Source: Grammothele lineata
Lineage: Eukaryota; Basidiomycota; Agaricomycetes; Polyporales; Polyporaceae
Assembly: GCA_002150815.3 (NCBI GenBank)
Contig: NDFF03000380.1
Span: 62,001 to 126,000, forward strand
Direction: 5' to 3'
DNA length: 64,000 nt
Position 1 is the stretch's first letter. Each line of letters begins with the position of its first letter. Position numbers and translations under genes: made by a program. The notes under the pieces are model-generated. The model searched no databases and was not told where the DNA came from. It saw nothing but the letters and a program-made list of their open reading frames with translations. This document shows, one piece after another, positions 9,758-22,224 of the stretch.

Positions 9758-11860
9758 GGTGGCTGACGGAGGGGATGCCAGGTGGTGGGTGAGCTTAGCC
9801 GGTATCAGATGCAGGCTTCTTATACGAAAGAGCGGCCTCGTGGTGTGTGCTGTGTATCTGGATAGGCCTGAAACGCTGATAACAAGAAAGAGGCGTCGTA
9901 TTGTGGCGACGTTCCCGTCGTTGCCGTGTCAATATACAGACAAGTGCCACGGGCTTGTGATGACTTACTTGGACGTGTATGAGTCACGCGAGGAGTGGCG
10001 CAAGTACTGGATATCCCGACTACGTACCACAACACACCACACAGAATTGCAGCGATGGCGGTATGGCGCTCGAAGAAGACAGCATGGCCCCGGAGTCTTG
10101 CATCAACTTAGTTATCGCGTTGGCCCCAATGCGGCGGCGCCTAGTAAGTAAACCGTCGTACTGAGCTCTTTTCATCTACGGAGGTAAGATAGACATCAGC
10201 ACCATGTAAGAGGCTGAAAAAGCCTACCACCTGGGAGGCCCCTCGTCAACATAGCGGTTCTTGTATAAGGATCACTGCACTGTTACGGCCGCCGCACACA
10301 AATGATGCTGCGCGTTTCGTTCAATTACGTCATGATGGGCGCCAAACGTCCCTAAACAGCTCCAGACTGCCGCAGCACCGTGAAGTCGTTCGTACTCATA
10401 CATAACGTCGAGCCTACTCTGAGGCTATTTCCCATGTCATCTCGTCTTTCTCTGCCTCCTACCATGCCGCAAGCATTAATATCAACATGAGCACCACTCG
10501 CCCGGACATCGGTAACGGCCCACAAGCACAATATCCTCAAAATCGTCGCTTGTTTTGATGGGAGCACTTGTACGTCCATCGCACCAGTTTCCTTCCCCAA
10601 CCCTCCTGCATGTAGCCCTATCGCTTGATTCGCGGTGGTCTTTCACGGTCTCTGCGGCGGGTTGGATGGTATGCATCCTTCCCAGCGACTCCAGCGCACG
10701 ACAGCGTAGGTCCCGGCGACAAGATCGCGAGGACCCCGGCCGGTGGACAAGTCCACCGGCCGTTTGAGCCGGGCACCCTGCGAGTAGTCGCTCGCAGCTC
10801 TCTGCACCGGCGTTGGTGGCGCGATCTGCAAAGAACGCGCCGCTTATGAAGCGAGTTGAGAACTCGCTTCAGTGTGACCGTGCGCAGGTCATTAAAGTCG
10901 TGTGCTGGCTTGTCGACAAGTATGAGGGGCCTCCACTTTCCTATCTTCAGTTCTCTTGCTGTATTCCTTTACTTATTGCCACTCCACGCAGGTATTCGGC
11001 GCCCATCGTGAATAACCCAAGTAGACTCATATATGGATGCCTACTCGGAGGTACGTTACGTGTCTTGCACTTCTCATTGTCCCCGGTTGTTCCACGCATG
11101 GCCCTATCGCCCGCTTCGCATACACGACCTTTGCGTCGCTAGCGCGCGTCCGGATATCTCTCCCTCTCGATTCTAGCCCTAAGCTGGAGCATGGCGTGCT
11201 GCATTGTCCGCGCGCGAGCCTACCCAGGTGTCTGTTCGGGAACGCCTGTGATATTACAGGCCGCGTCCGTGTGGGCGAAGCATGAGCTCACCGTGGGGTT
11301 GCCCCCATTGGTGCAGGAACCCTTCGTCAGGAGACGGGCTGCACCGTTTGCGGGTAAGAGGGGCTGTGCATGGCTGAATTTTCTGTTATTTTCTGTTATT
11401 TTCTTATGATGAGGTCCTCCTGGGTGTACGCTGACTTCGTCTTTGTGAAGGCAGATAATGGCATCGACTTCCGGTTCCAGTTGACTACGGCTGTCGCGGG
11501 TCGCCTCAAAAAACAGCTAGAGGTAAACATCGTCGCTTCTGGGTCTCCACGCACCGCCCATCATTGTGCGCCTTGCAACGCATTCCACGTTCCGACCGGA
11601 AAGTTCGCCTCCGCATCCGTTCGGTCAGGTGCCATGGACGATTCAAGCGTACTCGGCGCAGGATATGTGGAACCAGTGTACGTCAATCCGGTTTATATTC
11701 TCATCAACAGGACGGATACATATACGTCTGTCGTTCCTCCATAGAGGTGCCTGGCAGACGAAGACATTCCTTGATTGTCGCTGTCGATGTACTGGTACCC
11801 ATGCACTCGTTGAGACGTTATAAGACTCATCTTTCGGTTATGCGAGTGCAGCATCGGACG
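9758..11860. other. Long stretch without a convincing gene
   Basis: Several 60-150 residue open stretches (9708-10151, 10813-11142, 11370-11744) lack family motifs and have no consistent splice chain. A short perfect inverted repeat, GCGAGTT-GAG-AACTCGC, lies at about 10850-10866, and a small direct repeat of TTTTCTGTTA lies near 11380-11400. The last few hundred bases should contain the promoter of the membrane-protein gene that begins at 11861. Confidence 0.35.
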
Positions 11861-13086
11861 ATGCCTCCCTCTCTACGCCGCCGCTGCCCTCCTCCTTCGT
11901 ACACCTATGTGCGGACAAGAGATCTCCTCAGACGCAACGGTACTCCCGTCACTGTCCACATTACCGAGACCAGGACGGAGACTCAAACTGTGACGACTAC
12001 GGAGAGGTGGGATGCCATATCGACGCCTACGCCTTCCTTCAACTCTTCGACCCTGTCCTCGGAGACGACCAGTTTCCCGCCGCCCACCTCGTCTGTGATG
12101 ACGTCATCGGCCGACTGCCCTATGTCTGAGCAAGCCGCGTCTGCGCTGCAGGGCAAATCGGACTCGACGACCGCGCTCAAGTCGGGCATCGTCGGCGGCT
12201 GTGTCGCCCTCCTTGGCCTCTTCGCCCTTTTCGCCCTCGTCTACCTTTTCCGGAGGCAGCGCAAGGCAAGGAACCGCGCGCTTCGGCGTCACGAGGAAGA
12301 CGCTGCGGACAGTGAGTACCCCGTATATGTCACAACACGCCGACGACGCTGACAGCACCTCTCTATCTACTAGGATTCGATGCGGGCACCATGTGCTCAT
12401 CCGCAACGTCTTCCAAGGTCGACTCACCCTCAGCCGATGCGTCCACGTACCCCACACCCTTCACAGCTTCCTCTTCCTCTTTTACCGACATCCTACCTCA
12501 CCCCCCGCAACACCAAGACCACTTCCCCTTCTGGCCCCTCGACAACGACGTCCTCCACATCGGCCACCCCGAGGCCGACCCGCCCACGTACTCCTCCGTC
12601 GGCGGCGAGCGCGGCCCGGACAGCCCCGCGCACGCGCCCCGGCGGCTCCCAGACGTCCCGCCCAGCGCGCGCTCTGTACACACACAAAGCACACCCCCGC
12701 CCGCGTCGCGCACCGCGCGCAAGGTCGAGTTCGACGAGGCGAGCGTGCGCAAGGACCACTCGCGCGCAAGGGGGGCGCGCTCGCCCGATGCGCGGCTTTC
12801 ACCCTCCTTATCGCTGTCGTCTGCGCTCTCCCACTCGTTCTCGCACTCGCACACGCGTTCAATGCCGATGGACATGGGCGCGGTGCGGCTCACTGAGTGG
12901 TCGGCCGACGCGAAGGTGCCACGCCCGCTGCCGCTGCATCCGCTCGCAACGCACGGACGCGGGCGTGGGGGGAGCGCGAGTCGGTCGCGACCGGTGCTAA
13001 GCATCCGCGTGCCGACCGCGGACGATATCCTGGGAGGGGGGCACGGTGGCGGGCGGCACCCGTCGCTCCCTATATTTTCGGCGTAG
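11861..13086 (+). CDS. Ser/Thr-rich single-span membrane protein with PPxY tail, copy 1
   Basis: Two exons (11861-12311 and 12374-13086) join in frame to give 387 residues. The N-terminus is basic and Pro-rich with no cleavable signal. Residues about 28-100 are a Ser/Thr/Pro-rich ectodomain with repeated TET/TTT words suited to O-mannosylation. A single membrane span follows at about 107-130, then a dense RRQRKARNRALRR stop-transfer. The long cytoplasmic tail is disordered and has PPTY at 220-223, a docking motif for WW domains such as those of Rsp5/Nedd4 ubiquitin ligases. The layout resembles fungal wall-stress sensor-like proteins, but no WSC or cysteine domain is present. The start was chosen because the paralogue at 26796 also begins MPP. 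The shared position of the intron after the stop-transfer supports common descent. Confidence 0.7.
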
Positions 13087-13268
13087 AGGGCGTGGGAGGG
13101 GACTTCGGAGACCGCAGCGCGGTCTGTGAACGGCACACGGCGACGTTCCTCATTCGTTCGTTTTAGAGAGTGCATTCGTTGTCTCCTACAATATGCGCGC
13201 AGTGCTAATAATCCATCGGACGCGTCTACCAATTCCAAGCCCGGGGGTCCGGAAAGCCTATGGGGCGC

Positions 13269-14250
13269 TCACCATGGGACAATCTCGCCCTTGTAGTTGA
13301 TGAACTTGCCGCTGTCTTCCGGCTTGAGTGTGTTTACTACCTTCAGGATGCCGCTCACGCCCACTGACACGTGCAGAGGGGCGGCGTCCCCGCCCAAGTC
13401 TGTCGCGAAGTGTTAACGTGAGCCGGTCTGAGGATCAGGAGAAGCTAGCACCGCTCACCAGTCTGGAGCCACCCGGGACACACGGAGATCGTGGTGATAT
13501 CAGGGCGCGTCCTTGCCTGCTTGTACGTCTGCCGCACACCGCCGTCAGCCATCCCACCAAGACGCGCATTGCAGCAGGAAAGAACGAATGAAGACGCACG
13601 AGCATGTTCAGCGCGGCCTTGGCGATACAGTACGACGCGACGCGCGGGCCGGAGCCTGGGTCAGAGCCGAGGCTGCCCATCGTGCTCGACACGTTCACGA
13701 CCGTCTTCTTCACGCCGCGCTCAAGCAGGGGCAGGAACGCCTGCGAGACCAGTGCAGGCCCGACCGCGTTCGTCTCGAATGTGCGCATCAGTATGTCTTT
13801 CTCGAAATTGAACGCGCTGTCGTACGGGCCCTGCGTCCAAGGGTGGCATGAGTCACGCTCGCGAAGTTGGGTGTGGGTGGGGTACGTACGATGCCGGCGT
13901 TGTTCACGAGGTAGTCTACGCCCCTGTTCCCCAGGAGCCCCTCGGTGGTCTTCACGGCGGCGGCGATGGAGGCGGGGTCGGTCACCTCCAGCTGGACGAG
14001 GTGCAACCGGCCCGACGCGTCCTTCTCGAGTGCGCGAAGGGCAGACGCTCCTGAGGGCTCGCGGCACGCAGCGATGACGGTGCTCGAGGGAGTTTGGAGG
14101 AGCTGGCGCGCGATCTCAAGGCCGATTCCGCGGTTCGTTCTGTAAACCAGGGAATAAAGACGGAGGGCGGCGACTCAGCGCAAGGGGTACTAGGAGAAAA
14201 CCGGCGCGTACGTACCCGGTAACGAACCAAACGAGTGCTTGCGCGGCCAT
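13269..14250 (-). CDS. Short-chain dehydrogenase/reductase (SDR), copy 1
   Basis: Five exons (14216-14250, 13890-14139, 13600-13830, 13459-13528, 13269-13399) encode 238 residues. This is a classical NAD(P)-binding Rossmann SDR. It has the cofactor motif TGTNRGIG near the N-terminus, NNAG after the fourth strand, the catalytic Ser in NVSS, and YCIAK as the Tyr-x3-Lys pair, followed by a CPGW loop. The C-terminal exon ends in a GKFINYKGEIVPW-type tail. The family resembles C-factor-like SDRs of fungi; the substrate cannot be read from sequence. It is the first of four SDR genes in 19 kb that share intron positions and have last exons of exactly 70 and 131 nt. Its neighbour on the right is a DUF6593 gene on the other strand. 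Confidence 0.9.
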
Positions 14251-16205
14251 AGGTGCTTGTTTACGTGGTTTTGACGTGTAGTAGAAGAGCTAGGAGTTCG
14301 AGTCCGAGTCGATGAGAACCTGTCCAGCAGGTGCTTAACATGTCTAGTCTTTATAGCGGAATGCCTGGCAGCTCACTGCGCTGGGAACTCGTGATCAGAC
14401 ACGTCAAGACATATACGCACACTTCCGCTTGGTCATCATACGAACGACCAACTGAGGGTCATCTCGTTAACTTCGCCTGAGAAAGTGACAAAGAGGTTGG
14501 AGGACAATATAGGGGTGACCCACATAGTAAATCCGATCGGATTTAAGGAGCTCCTGCGCACTGGGCGCTTATGCAGGTCACCTTGCACTGACCCACTTGG
14601 GCGTCTAATGCAACATTCGATCATAACCGCAAGAGATCTTTTATAACACGCCGTATAACAAAGATCGGGACGTTCTTCGTAAGCTGCACACATAGTACGT
14701 CAATGTTGCACGTGGTCGGGCCAGAACGAACCTCTAAGTCGATACCAGGGTTGTCTGCCGAGTCCGCGCGGCGCAGGCCCCGACAAGCATGAGTCCTACC
14801 GCGACCATGCATATGTCGGCAGGGGATGACTCCAAGATCGCCTCCCAATCTGGCAGCAAGCGTAGTTGTGACTATATACTTCTCCTATGAGAGCTCAAAG
14901 TAAGAACGCGGGACCTGGAGGATGTATGTAGCTTACTTCAGCTTTGACTCGAACTGCGATTAATGCAGTTTCCAACGACGTGCGTCATGACGCAGTCGAT
15001 GTCCCCGTTGTCGATTCATTGTTACCATCGGGTGCGAATCCGCGTTGCAGTAGAGCAGCAGCACTACATCAATGATGCCCCATGAGAAGCTCCTCGTGCT
15101 CTGAGGGCACCTTCGCGATCCCTTGCAAGATAAACGAGCTGAGTCATGCGCCGATTCATAGTGACGTGAAAGTTTCTGCGAGTCGAGCGCGCGCCTGAGG
15201 AATGCGGAATCTTGGTCCATGGTCTTGACGATGTGCGCGATGAGCGTGTACGACTCAAAGCCTAGGTTCAACATTCAGAGGAAAAGATAAGCATGAAGCT
15301 TTCGAGTGAAAGACGAGGCCTAACATCGTGTGAATGACACCATCCGGTCGAATCGTCCTCAATTATCTCGGGGTGCGCTGGGAAAGCTAGCACATACACC
15401 TCCGGCACGAGGCAAGTCAGCCACAAACACAGCCCACGAAGTGTAGAATACTAACCAGGCTGGTTGTGGGATTGGCTACATTTGTGGCGCGGTGCTGTGG
15501 GTGAAGTTGGATGGGCGCAATCATGAGTCCACGAGACCGGAGTCCTCGGGCCTCCCGCCGACCTCGAAGGTTTCAAACCTGCAACTTCAGATTTTCCGAC
15601 ACTCATGCATCCACCTTGGTGAGCGTCTGTGGTTCGCATTTTCAGATGCCGTCACTCGTGCCGCGTTCTTGCATCGATGCATCACCCATGCGAAGCCCTT
15701 TGTCCACTGCGATCATGATATGAGCGCTCATGCTGCAGTGCGCGACACCGCCATGAACTCAGATACCACACGCGCTGATCGAGGAACGGACGAGACATTA
15801 TGAAGAAGACAGCACGAGGAGGGTGCGCAGCCCTCTTAAGGCTTCCTTCGGTCGCGCGCGAGGTTCTCGTGCACAGCCGCGCTAGCAGAAGCACATAGCG
15901 GGTCAGCGCGCAAGAGCGCTCCGGTACCCTGAATACGTCTATTAGCTCCCGCGCACGGAAAATCGACTGAATGGCATCGCTGGAATATCCAGCGCGTAGA
16001 GCGTCCGCATGCCGAGCGCGCGCTCGCCATCGCGAGCGTGCGCCCTGCGGCGATGGCGGATACATAAACTCTGGCCCGTCTGCTACGCGCGCGACAACAA
16101 TCCTCTGCATTCTTCGCTGCCGTTCTCTCACCCTGCGCCGTGCTGAGCTCCCACTCTTCTGGTCGCCCTCTCTCTTTCGCGTGTCTGCACTCACCAACAA
16201 CGTCG
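14251..16205. other. Intergenic between SDR copy 1 and DUF6593 copy 1
   Basis: No gene is supported. The first part is the upstream region of the minus-strand SDR. The last part, from about 15900, should hold the promoter and leader of the plus-strand DUF6593 gene. A perfect 18-bp palindrome at 14528-14545 is listed separately. Confidence 0.4.
14528..14545. promoter_or_regulatory. Perfect 18-bp palindrome, possible factor site
   Basis: TAAATCCGATCGGATTTA reads the same on both strands and holds CCGATCGG at its centre. Fungal Zn2Cys6 regulators bind CGG triplets in inverted or everted order, so a regulatory role for the flanking SDR gene is possible. It lies about 280 bp upstream of that gene's start codon. 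Function is inferred only. Confidence 0.4.
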
Positions 16206-16894
16206 ATGCCTCGCTTTGTGTTCAGCGACCTCGAGCCTTCCAAGGCGACGATCACAGATGAGGCGACAGGTGCCGTGGTCTATCAATGCACGCGCGGCGA
16301 TTCCTCGCACAGCTTCACAATGTGCGACGCAGAGGGGGGCATCGTGGCGATCTTCGACGACTCTTCGTTCACCACTAAGGTGGTCTTCCGCGGGAGGATC
16401 AGCAATCTGAAGGAGCTGCTGCCAAGGAAAACCATTTTCAGCGAGTACGTTAGTACGATAATCTGGAAATGAGGATGCTTGACGTACCCATCTCGTGCAG
16501 CCTGGACAGAAAGTGGACGGCGCCAAATGGAACGGAATATGAATGGCAACGGCAGCCTAATCGTTTTGAAGTGAGTAGCCCCAGTCCGGCTTGTAGAACC
16601 TTCGCTGAAGTGGATTTCTGCTCTACTTTCTTCTGGACATCGTATGCGGAATATGCATCCACCGCCGTGCATCTGCAGCTGGTCAATGTACAAACACAGC
16701 AGGTTGTCGCGCGATCGCGCACAGGAAGCAAAACTGAGGAGGAAAATACTAGCCTTTCCGTGCGATCCGAAGTCGAGGATCTCCTCGACGGGATCGTCCT
16801 TGGATTCGTCATCCTTGAGCGCATAGTACAACGAGGCCGTAAGAAGGAGTTCAGCAAAGGCACATTTCCTGGAATGGGTTCTCTCACAGGATGA
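16206..16894 (+). CDS. DUF6593-type basidiomycete protein, copy 1
   Basis: Three exons (16206-16444, 16501-16570, 16679-16894) encode 174 residues. The pattern matches the basidiomycete family DUF6593. It has a first strand FVFSD, then TITDEATGAVVYQC, a strand with ending IFDDS, a short hydrophobic FRGRISNLKELL, the WTAPNGTEYEW turn, and VVARSRT before the final helix LDGIVLGFVILERI. These domains are thought to resemble the tubby-like/LURP-one fold; function is unknown. There is no signal peptide and no true membrane span; the final hydrophobic helix is short. The paralogue at 19026 has exons 1 and 2 of identical length (239 and 70 nt), so the two arose by duplication. The start is the first ATG of the conserved region. 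Confidence 0.75.
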
Positions 16895-19025
16895 GTGAAG
16901 CGCCTGGTCTTCGAGGCATGACATCACGGACAGTAGGATACTTCGCTACGTGCGGTATTGATGGACGTTCTTTGACGACACGATAATGAGCGCACTTAAT
17001 CGTATGATATGTATGTATTGTTATTGCAGAAAACTGTGGGCGTAGCCGTTGGAGCATGATATCATTCTTGTGATGAAGTCTTTGAGGATTGACATACAGA
17101 GGGGTGTATCGAGGAGGAATAAAAGAAGGAAGGCAAGGTATCTTCGGGCTGCTTACTTGCGGTAATGTGAGGCTGCCACGTGGGCGCTAGCGCCGGTCAC
17201 CACAGGGCAACTCCCGATGGTCCACCGTCCTCGCGTACGACTTGTTAATCTTCCTCTTTGCTTGTTTGTCAGATGTATTGTTTTATCGACTCCTGCGTTA
17301 CTCCCGCTCGACAGCAACCCACATCATACGACGCATAGTATGTGTTACTCCTTACTATCAACGAGTCTTGCCACATCGTACTGATATGTACAAGGCTACT
17401 ACGACTCGGATGTGCCAAGCCGTTGGGCCTTCCTGCCCCCCATGCGCCCCCCGAACTCAGATACACTCCATGAAAAGGGCAAACCGGCCGTTAGCTATGC
17501 TCAATGCTGCTCGCTTACTTCGATGGATGGATCGGGGAGATATTTATGCACGAACGCAAGGAAAATTGGTGTCGAGTGAGTTTCTCTTGTCCTTGGACTC
17601 TTTTCTCCGCGCCATTTCATACGTGTCATGCCCCGGAGCTCGTTCTTATTGTACCGGCGCTGTTCATGCGTGTGAACACACGCATACAATCGCTTGCTGT
17701 AATCTCCCCAGCTTGTCCTACATATTAAGAAGACTCCACGCTGACAGACTTCGTCCGTACAGCTTCAGCGCGAACCAACACATGCAAGTATGTGTCGGTG
17801 CCGGGACATGCGTACCTCTCAAGCGCATGATCTGGAGAGAAATGGAAAGAGGTGAGTGGTAATCACTCGACTCTACCTTCCGGGCATATACCAGACCGCT
17901 CCACGCCAACGGGCCGCAGCGAGTTGAACCCCTATATTCTCACTGCAGTCCGCTATTCTCAGTGGTCTTTTCATATACCGGGTCATTTGATTGGGAGACC
18001 ATGTTTTCATGAACACTGTTACCCTTTATACACCCCTTCTATGATCATCCGAGAATGATTGATGAAAACCGCATGACGTGCATATACGATTAGTCCTAGG
18101 CAAACCGATGGTGGAGGCGAAACGTCCGGCAAAAACCCAGAGACATCTAACATGGAGAACCTGGGATGCGTACTCAGTACATGCTGACGCGAAGTCGGCG
18201 CCACTGCTGTCATCGATAATCGTCATGAACGGCGGCACCAGCCTCAAACTCAGCGCTGGTGGACCACGTCTCGCTAAGAACCCCGCAGATTCTCGGGGTT
18301 ACCGTGGGTCGAACGCTGCCTCGGTAGAACGCAAGCTATGTTCTCCTCGTACGGTAGTGAAACTCAAAACCTAGAGACGGCGTAGCGACTCATGGAAGAC
18401 CTCCCCGGCTGAACTTCAGTTCATCTCGCGGCGACTGCTCGTCATGTGTTTCACGAAAGCAAGAGGTTAGTCGCCTCATCGAGATATCCTCGCGCACCAT
18501 ATGATTGATCAAAGTATACACGTCCATAGACTAGGTTCGCTGATGATAGGCGATGCTTTAGCACTCCTCAAGCAGAGATGAGCAGTCTCCTGTCGTGATT
18601 CGTCCTGTCATAATACGCAACGCGGGTACTACAACTGGCCGGGGTTCTACGTTGATTCCCAGGATAGGTGGTGACCGCGAGAATGAGGCGTGGCACCGCC
18701 GCCGAAGCCGCGTCCCGTGGCCCGAATAGGAACAACGCGTGGGCTTCGTCTCCGGCAGCTCTCCCAGGCAGGCTCGGAGAGTGCGCAAACGGCACCGGGG
18801 AGAAGGGAAGAAGACGTCGGTCGTGAGCGCCAGCACGCCCGGTCCGCTGCTTCTGCGAACGCCAGCTGTATACGCACCAGGGCCGGGCTCCCATGTATTA
18901 GTTTACGCGTGTGCGGATATGCCATGGGATGCGCGGCGCGCTCGATTCGTGCGATAAAGCCCCAGGAACCCCTTCGTAGGCCGCGTCCTGCCCCCTCTTC
19001 GACGCCTCCCCGCCAGTCCTCGAGG
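16895..19025. other. Intergenic between the two DUF6593 genes
   Basis: No gene is supported. The plus-strand open stretch at 17242-17862 lacks motif support and normal composition. A short inverted repeat AACCCCG/CGGGGTT lies at about 18280-18302. The part from about 18690 is upstream leader of the second DUF6593 gene; its frame is open to 18690, but the conserved domain starts at 19026. Confidence 0.35.
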
Positions 19026-19686
19026 ATGCCTAAGCTCATGTTCAGTGCGCGCGACCCCTCCGAGTCGACCATCACCGACTTCGCGACTGGAGAGGTCGTG
19101 TACAAATGCGTTCCCGCCAACAGCAAGAACGCCTTCACGATGTACGACACCCGAGGGGCCATTGTTGGGATATTCGACGACTCGTTCTTCACGTCGAAGG
19201 TGGTTTTGAACGGGAGGCTACACAAGCTGAAGGAGTTTATGCCGAAGAGGAGCATATTAAGCGAGTGCGTGATAAGTTGGCGTCATCGCCGATGCCGCTG
19301 CTTTCTGATCGTCTAACGATCTCACGGTCATGCCGTAGCCTGGAAAGGCTCTGGAGCACACCATACGGAAAGGAGTACGAGTGGAGGAGAGAGCCAAACA
19401 GGTTCGAGGTCAGCAGCTTTCGCTACCCGATCCCGCATGTCTCGAAGTCCACTCTAATCGTATCGCATGTCACTCGCAGCTGGTCGAGCGTGACACGGAG
19501 TACGTCGCGGCGCGGTCAAGAACGTGGGGAAAGCAGGAAGGGGAGTCCACAATGCTCTCCGTACGAAGAGAGGTGGAGGAGTTCATGGACGAGATCGTGC
19601 TCGGATTCGTTATCCTCGAGCGGATGGTCCAACGCGGGCGTCGAAAAGCGCTGGGGTCAAGCGCGCTTCCAATGCAGGGACTATGA
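19026..19686 (+). CDS. DUF6593-type basidiomycete protein, copy 2
   Basis: Exons 19026-19264, 19339-19408 and 19480-19686 encode 171 residues. They align along their whole length with copy 1: LMFSARDPSESTITD, VVYKC, GIFDDSFFTSKVV, LKEFMPKRSILSE, TPYGKEYEWRREPNRFE, VAARSRT and MDEIVLGFVILERM. Intron positions and phases are the same, and exons 1 and 2 have the same length. The open frame upstream of 19026 is not conserved between the copies, which supports this start. The gene is convergent with the SDR gene that ends at 19749, only about 60 bp away, so the two transcripts probably overlap at their 3' ends. Function is unknown. Confidence 0.75.
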
Positions 19687-19748
19687 CATCGGGGTTGGAA
19701 ATGATTGCTGTTGTACATTTAATTCTGGGTTAATGGAGCATGTACGGA

Positions 19749-20709
19749 TCACCACGGAAGCCTCTTCTCCTCGAAGTTGAAGAAGCCTCCAGAGTCCAGC
19801 GGTGTGAGCGAGCGGATGACCTTGAGAACCCCAGCGACCCCGACTGGAACGGGCGTGACCGCTTCCGGGCCACCCATTTCTACCATTCCGCATAGCTTTC
19901 AGCTCGCGACACTACGTGAGGGATGAACCCGAGAAACGCACCTGTCGGGCACCAACCGGGACAAATGCAAACAGAGATGATATCCGGGCGCGCCTTAGAC
20001 TGCTTGTGCGTCTGCGGGCAGTATCAGTGAGGGTTTCTTGCAAAGCAACAGGTACTAAAAGAGCCTACAAGCATATTCAAAGCTGCCTTCGCCATGGCGT
20101 ACGAGGTATACAGGTCGCTTATATCTTGAGCAATGCTGCCTAGACCGCTGGTGATGTTCACGATCGTCCGTTTCTTACTGCGTTCGACGAGTGGGAGGAA
20201 TGCTTGTGAAACAAGAGCGGGTCCAATCGTGTTCGTCTGGTACACCAGAGCCAAAGTCTCGCCGTCCACGGCGAAGCCGGTGTCGTTGGGGTTGATGTTC
20301 TAATGTACGATAAGACTACATCCCGGCGCAAAGACATAAAGAAGCGTACCACGCCAGCGTTGTTGACGAGGTAGTCCACGCCCTTGTTCCCGGTCAAAGC
20401 GGACGTGACCTCAACTGCTTCGCGGATAGAATCTGTGCTTGTAATGTCTATCGTAACGACATGAAGCTTTCCGCGTGCACCGAACGCTAGCTTGTGGAGC
20501 GAGGAAGCCCGTTCCGGGGCTCGACAGCCAGCAATCACGACATGAGCCGGATTCTCTAAGAGCTGTTTCACAATCTCAAGACCGAGCCCTCGGTTGCATC
20601 TGAAGAAAAGCGCGCGATTAGCCCTCAAACCTGAGCATCGAAGAATGTAGACCGACCCTGTGACGAACCAGATAAGCCTCTCTTCGGTGTCTGACGTGGC
20701 AACAACCAT
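19749..20709 (-). CDS. Short-chain dehydrogenase/reductase (SDR), copy 2
   Basis: Five exons (20657-20709, 20350-20599, 20069-20299, 19942-20011, 19749-19879) encode 244 residues. Motifs are TGCNRGLG for the cofactor, NNAG, NITSG with the catalytic Ser, YAMAK for the Tyr-Lys pair and CPGW after it. Exons 2 to 5 have the same lengths as in copy 1 (250, 231, 70, 131 nt), so these two are the closest pair by gene structure. The first exon is longer and adds an acidic N-terminus. The first intron happens to be open in frame, so a naive reading would fuse it into the protein; the GT-AG pair and the split glycine codon argue for splicing. Substrate is unknown. Confidence 0.9.
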
Positions 20710-22224
20710 CACGTTCAGCGCGGTCCACTCAACAGTCAGATATGTGGTGTTGACGCGCTATATATACGTTTACCATTGGTCCCGCGAGACGCAACTGTCT
20801 CCGGCGGCCGTATCGCATCGGAGGGTGGAACGAACATTGCATGGATGTCCCGAAAGGACGGCCTGTGATAGAAGCGTGAGTGTTGGACGACGATCACTCA
20901 TCCGCTAGAAACTCACGACTCTGTTGGGCGAGAACATTCGGAAGCGGAAAGTTGCTCTAAGTTGGACAGCCCTTCCCAGGGCCGTTGCATATGTCTGAAT
21001 GTTCTGGGAGCTTCACGGACTCTGTAGGGGCGACTGTGACTGGTGCGGCGTGTCCGGGCACCCGGCGGACAGGCGTATGAGGGCAGGGACAAACGCGATG
21101 TTACCTAACGTTCCAACAGCTCAGATGTACGAGATCGCATGATCCTCTATAGAGGGAGATAGGCCGCAACCACAAGCTCGTATTGATTGAGTTGTGGGAA
21201 GCGTACAGATGACGAAGATAAGGACATAAGCGACAGGCTAGCTTCGCAGCAAAGCATACAGGTGTAGGGGGATGGAGCTCTGGTATGAGGATCTTACGGC
21301 GCGTACCGTATATGAAGAGACCTGCTCGGCTTGTGGAATTGCCTCAACACCATCGCCACCGTTGTACCATGATCCCGTTGCACGACCCGGCTATAGCACA
21401 TAGCTCCAAGGTGTGATACCCATACTACTCCTGGCCGTCGAAAGCTTGCGTAAAAGAACTTCGGTCTCGCGTTGGGCAGGAGCGCAATATCTGAAGTGCG
21501 AGGAGTTGTGCTGGAGCTATGATTCCACGGTTGTCTTGATATAGCAAGAGAGGTCATTTCGTTGGGAGAAGCAAGGCATTATTGGAGGAATCGTCCGTGG
21601 TAAACACAACTAGAGTTGGCGGGACAAGGAAAAGTTGTCTCCCCTGAGGAAAAGAGGCTTTCCGCACGTCGGGACTCCGACTCGTGCGCGTGAGTGTGCG
21701 CGCCCATCAATTGCTGAGGTAATCAACTCGCTCTTGGAGACCGGCGTCTGCGTTCCCGCAGGTTCACCATTGACCACAAGCAGAAAACACCGGAGCTGCG
21801 GCTAGGACGTTATCAACGACGCCGCATCCCTCGACGAGGATGCTCAACTCACGTTCCTTGGCCCCCTGTCTGCGGCGGGCATATGCGTTCAGGTAAGTAC
21901 TCGTCCACTTTACCGCTCCGATTGTAGCGGGCCGCTGATCCCGTGTCATCTGCTCTCCCAACGCTCCTGGCAGCTCTTCTCTTGCGGAGCACTCAATACG
22001 AAGACAGTCTTCTTACCCGAGACTTGACGTTCCTTGCCTGCTGTAACTCTGCGTTGCTAGACCTTGTGGTCTGGCCGTGCCGTAATGCCCCCGAAGACGT
22101 GACCGCCCCGGTTCCGTTCAATGCACAACGGCCTCCCGAATGCCTTCTTCCTTGGCGTCATCTAGGCCCTACTTCATAGGCCCCAAGATTACGAAGGAGC
22201 TTACGAGCATCCACCTCTCTAACC
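20710..22224. other. Intergenic upstream of the xylanase gene
   Basis: No gene is supported. Short open stretches at 21294-21557, 21764-21961 and 21943-22179 show no motif. The last few hundred bases should contain the promoter of the GH10 gene. A GTAAGT-type donor near 21894 could mark an untranslated first exon, but this cannot be decided here. Confidence 0.35.

Noticed and set aside
20158..20712. SDR copy 2 read as one exon through its first intron
   Set aside because: The intron is open in frame, but it would put about 22 residues into the cofactor loop. Splicing gives TGCNRGLG as in the other copies.
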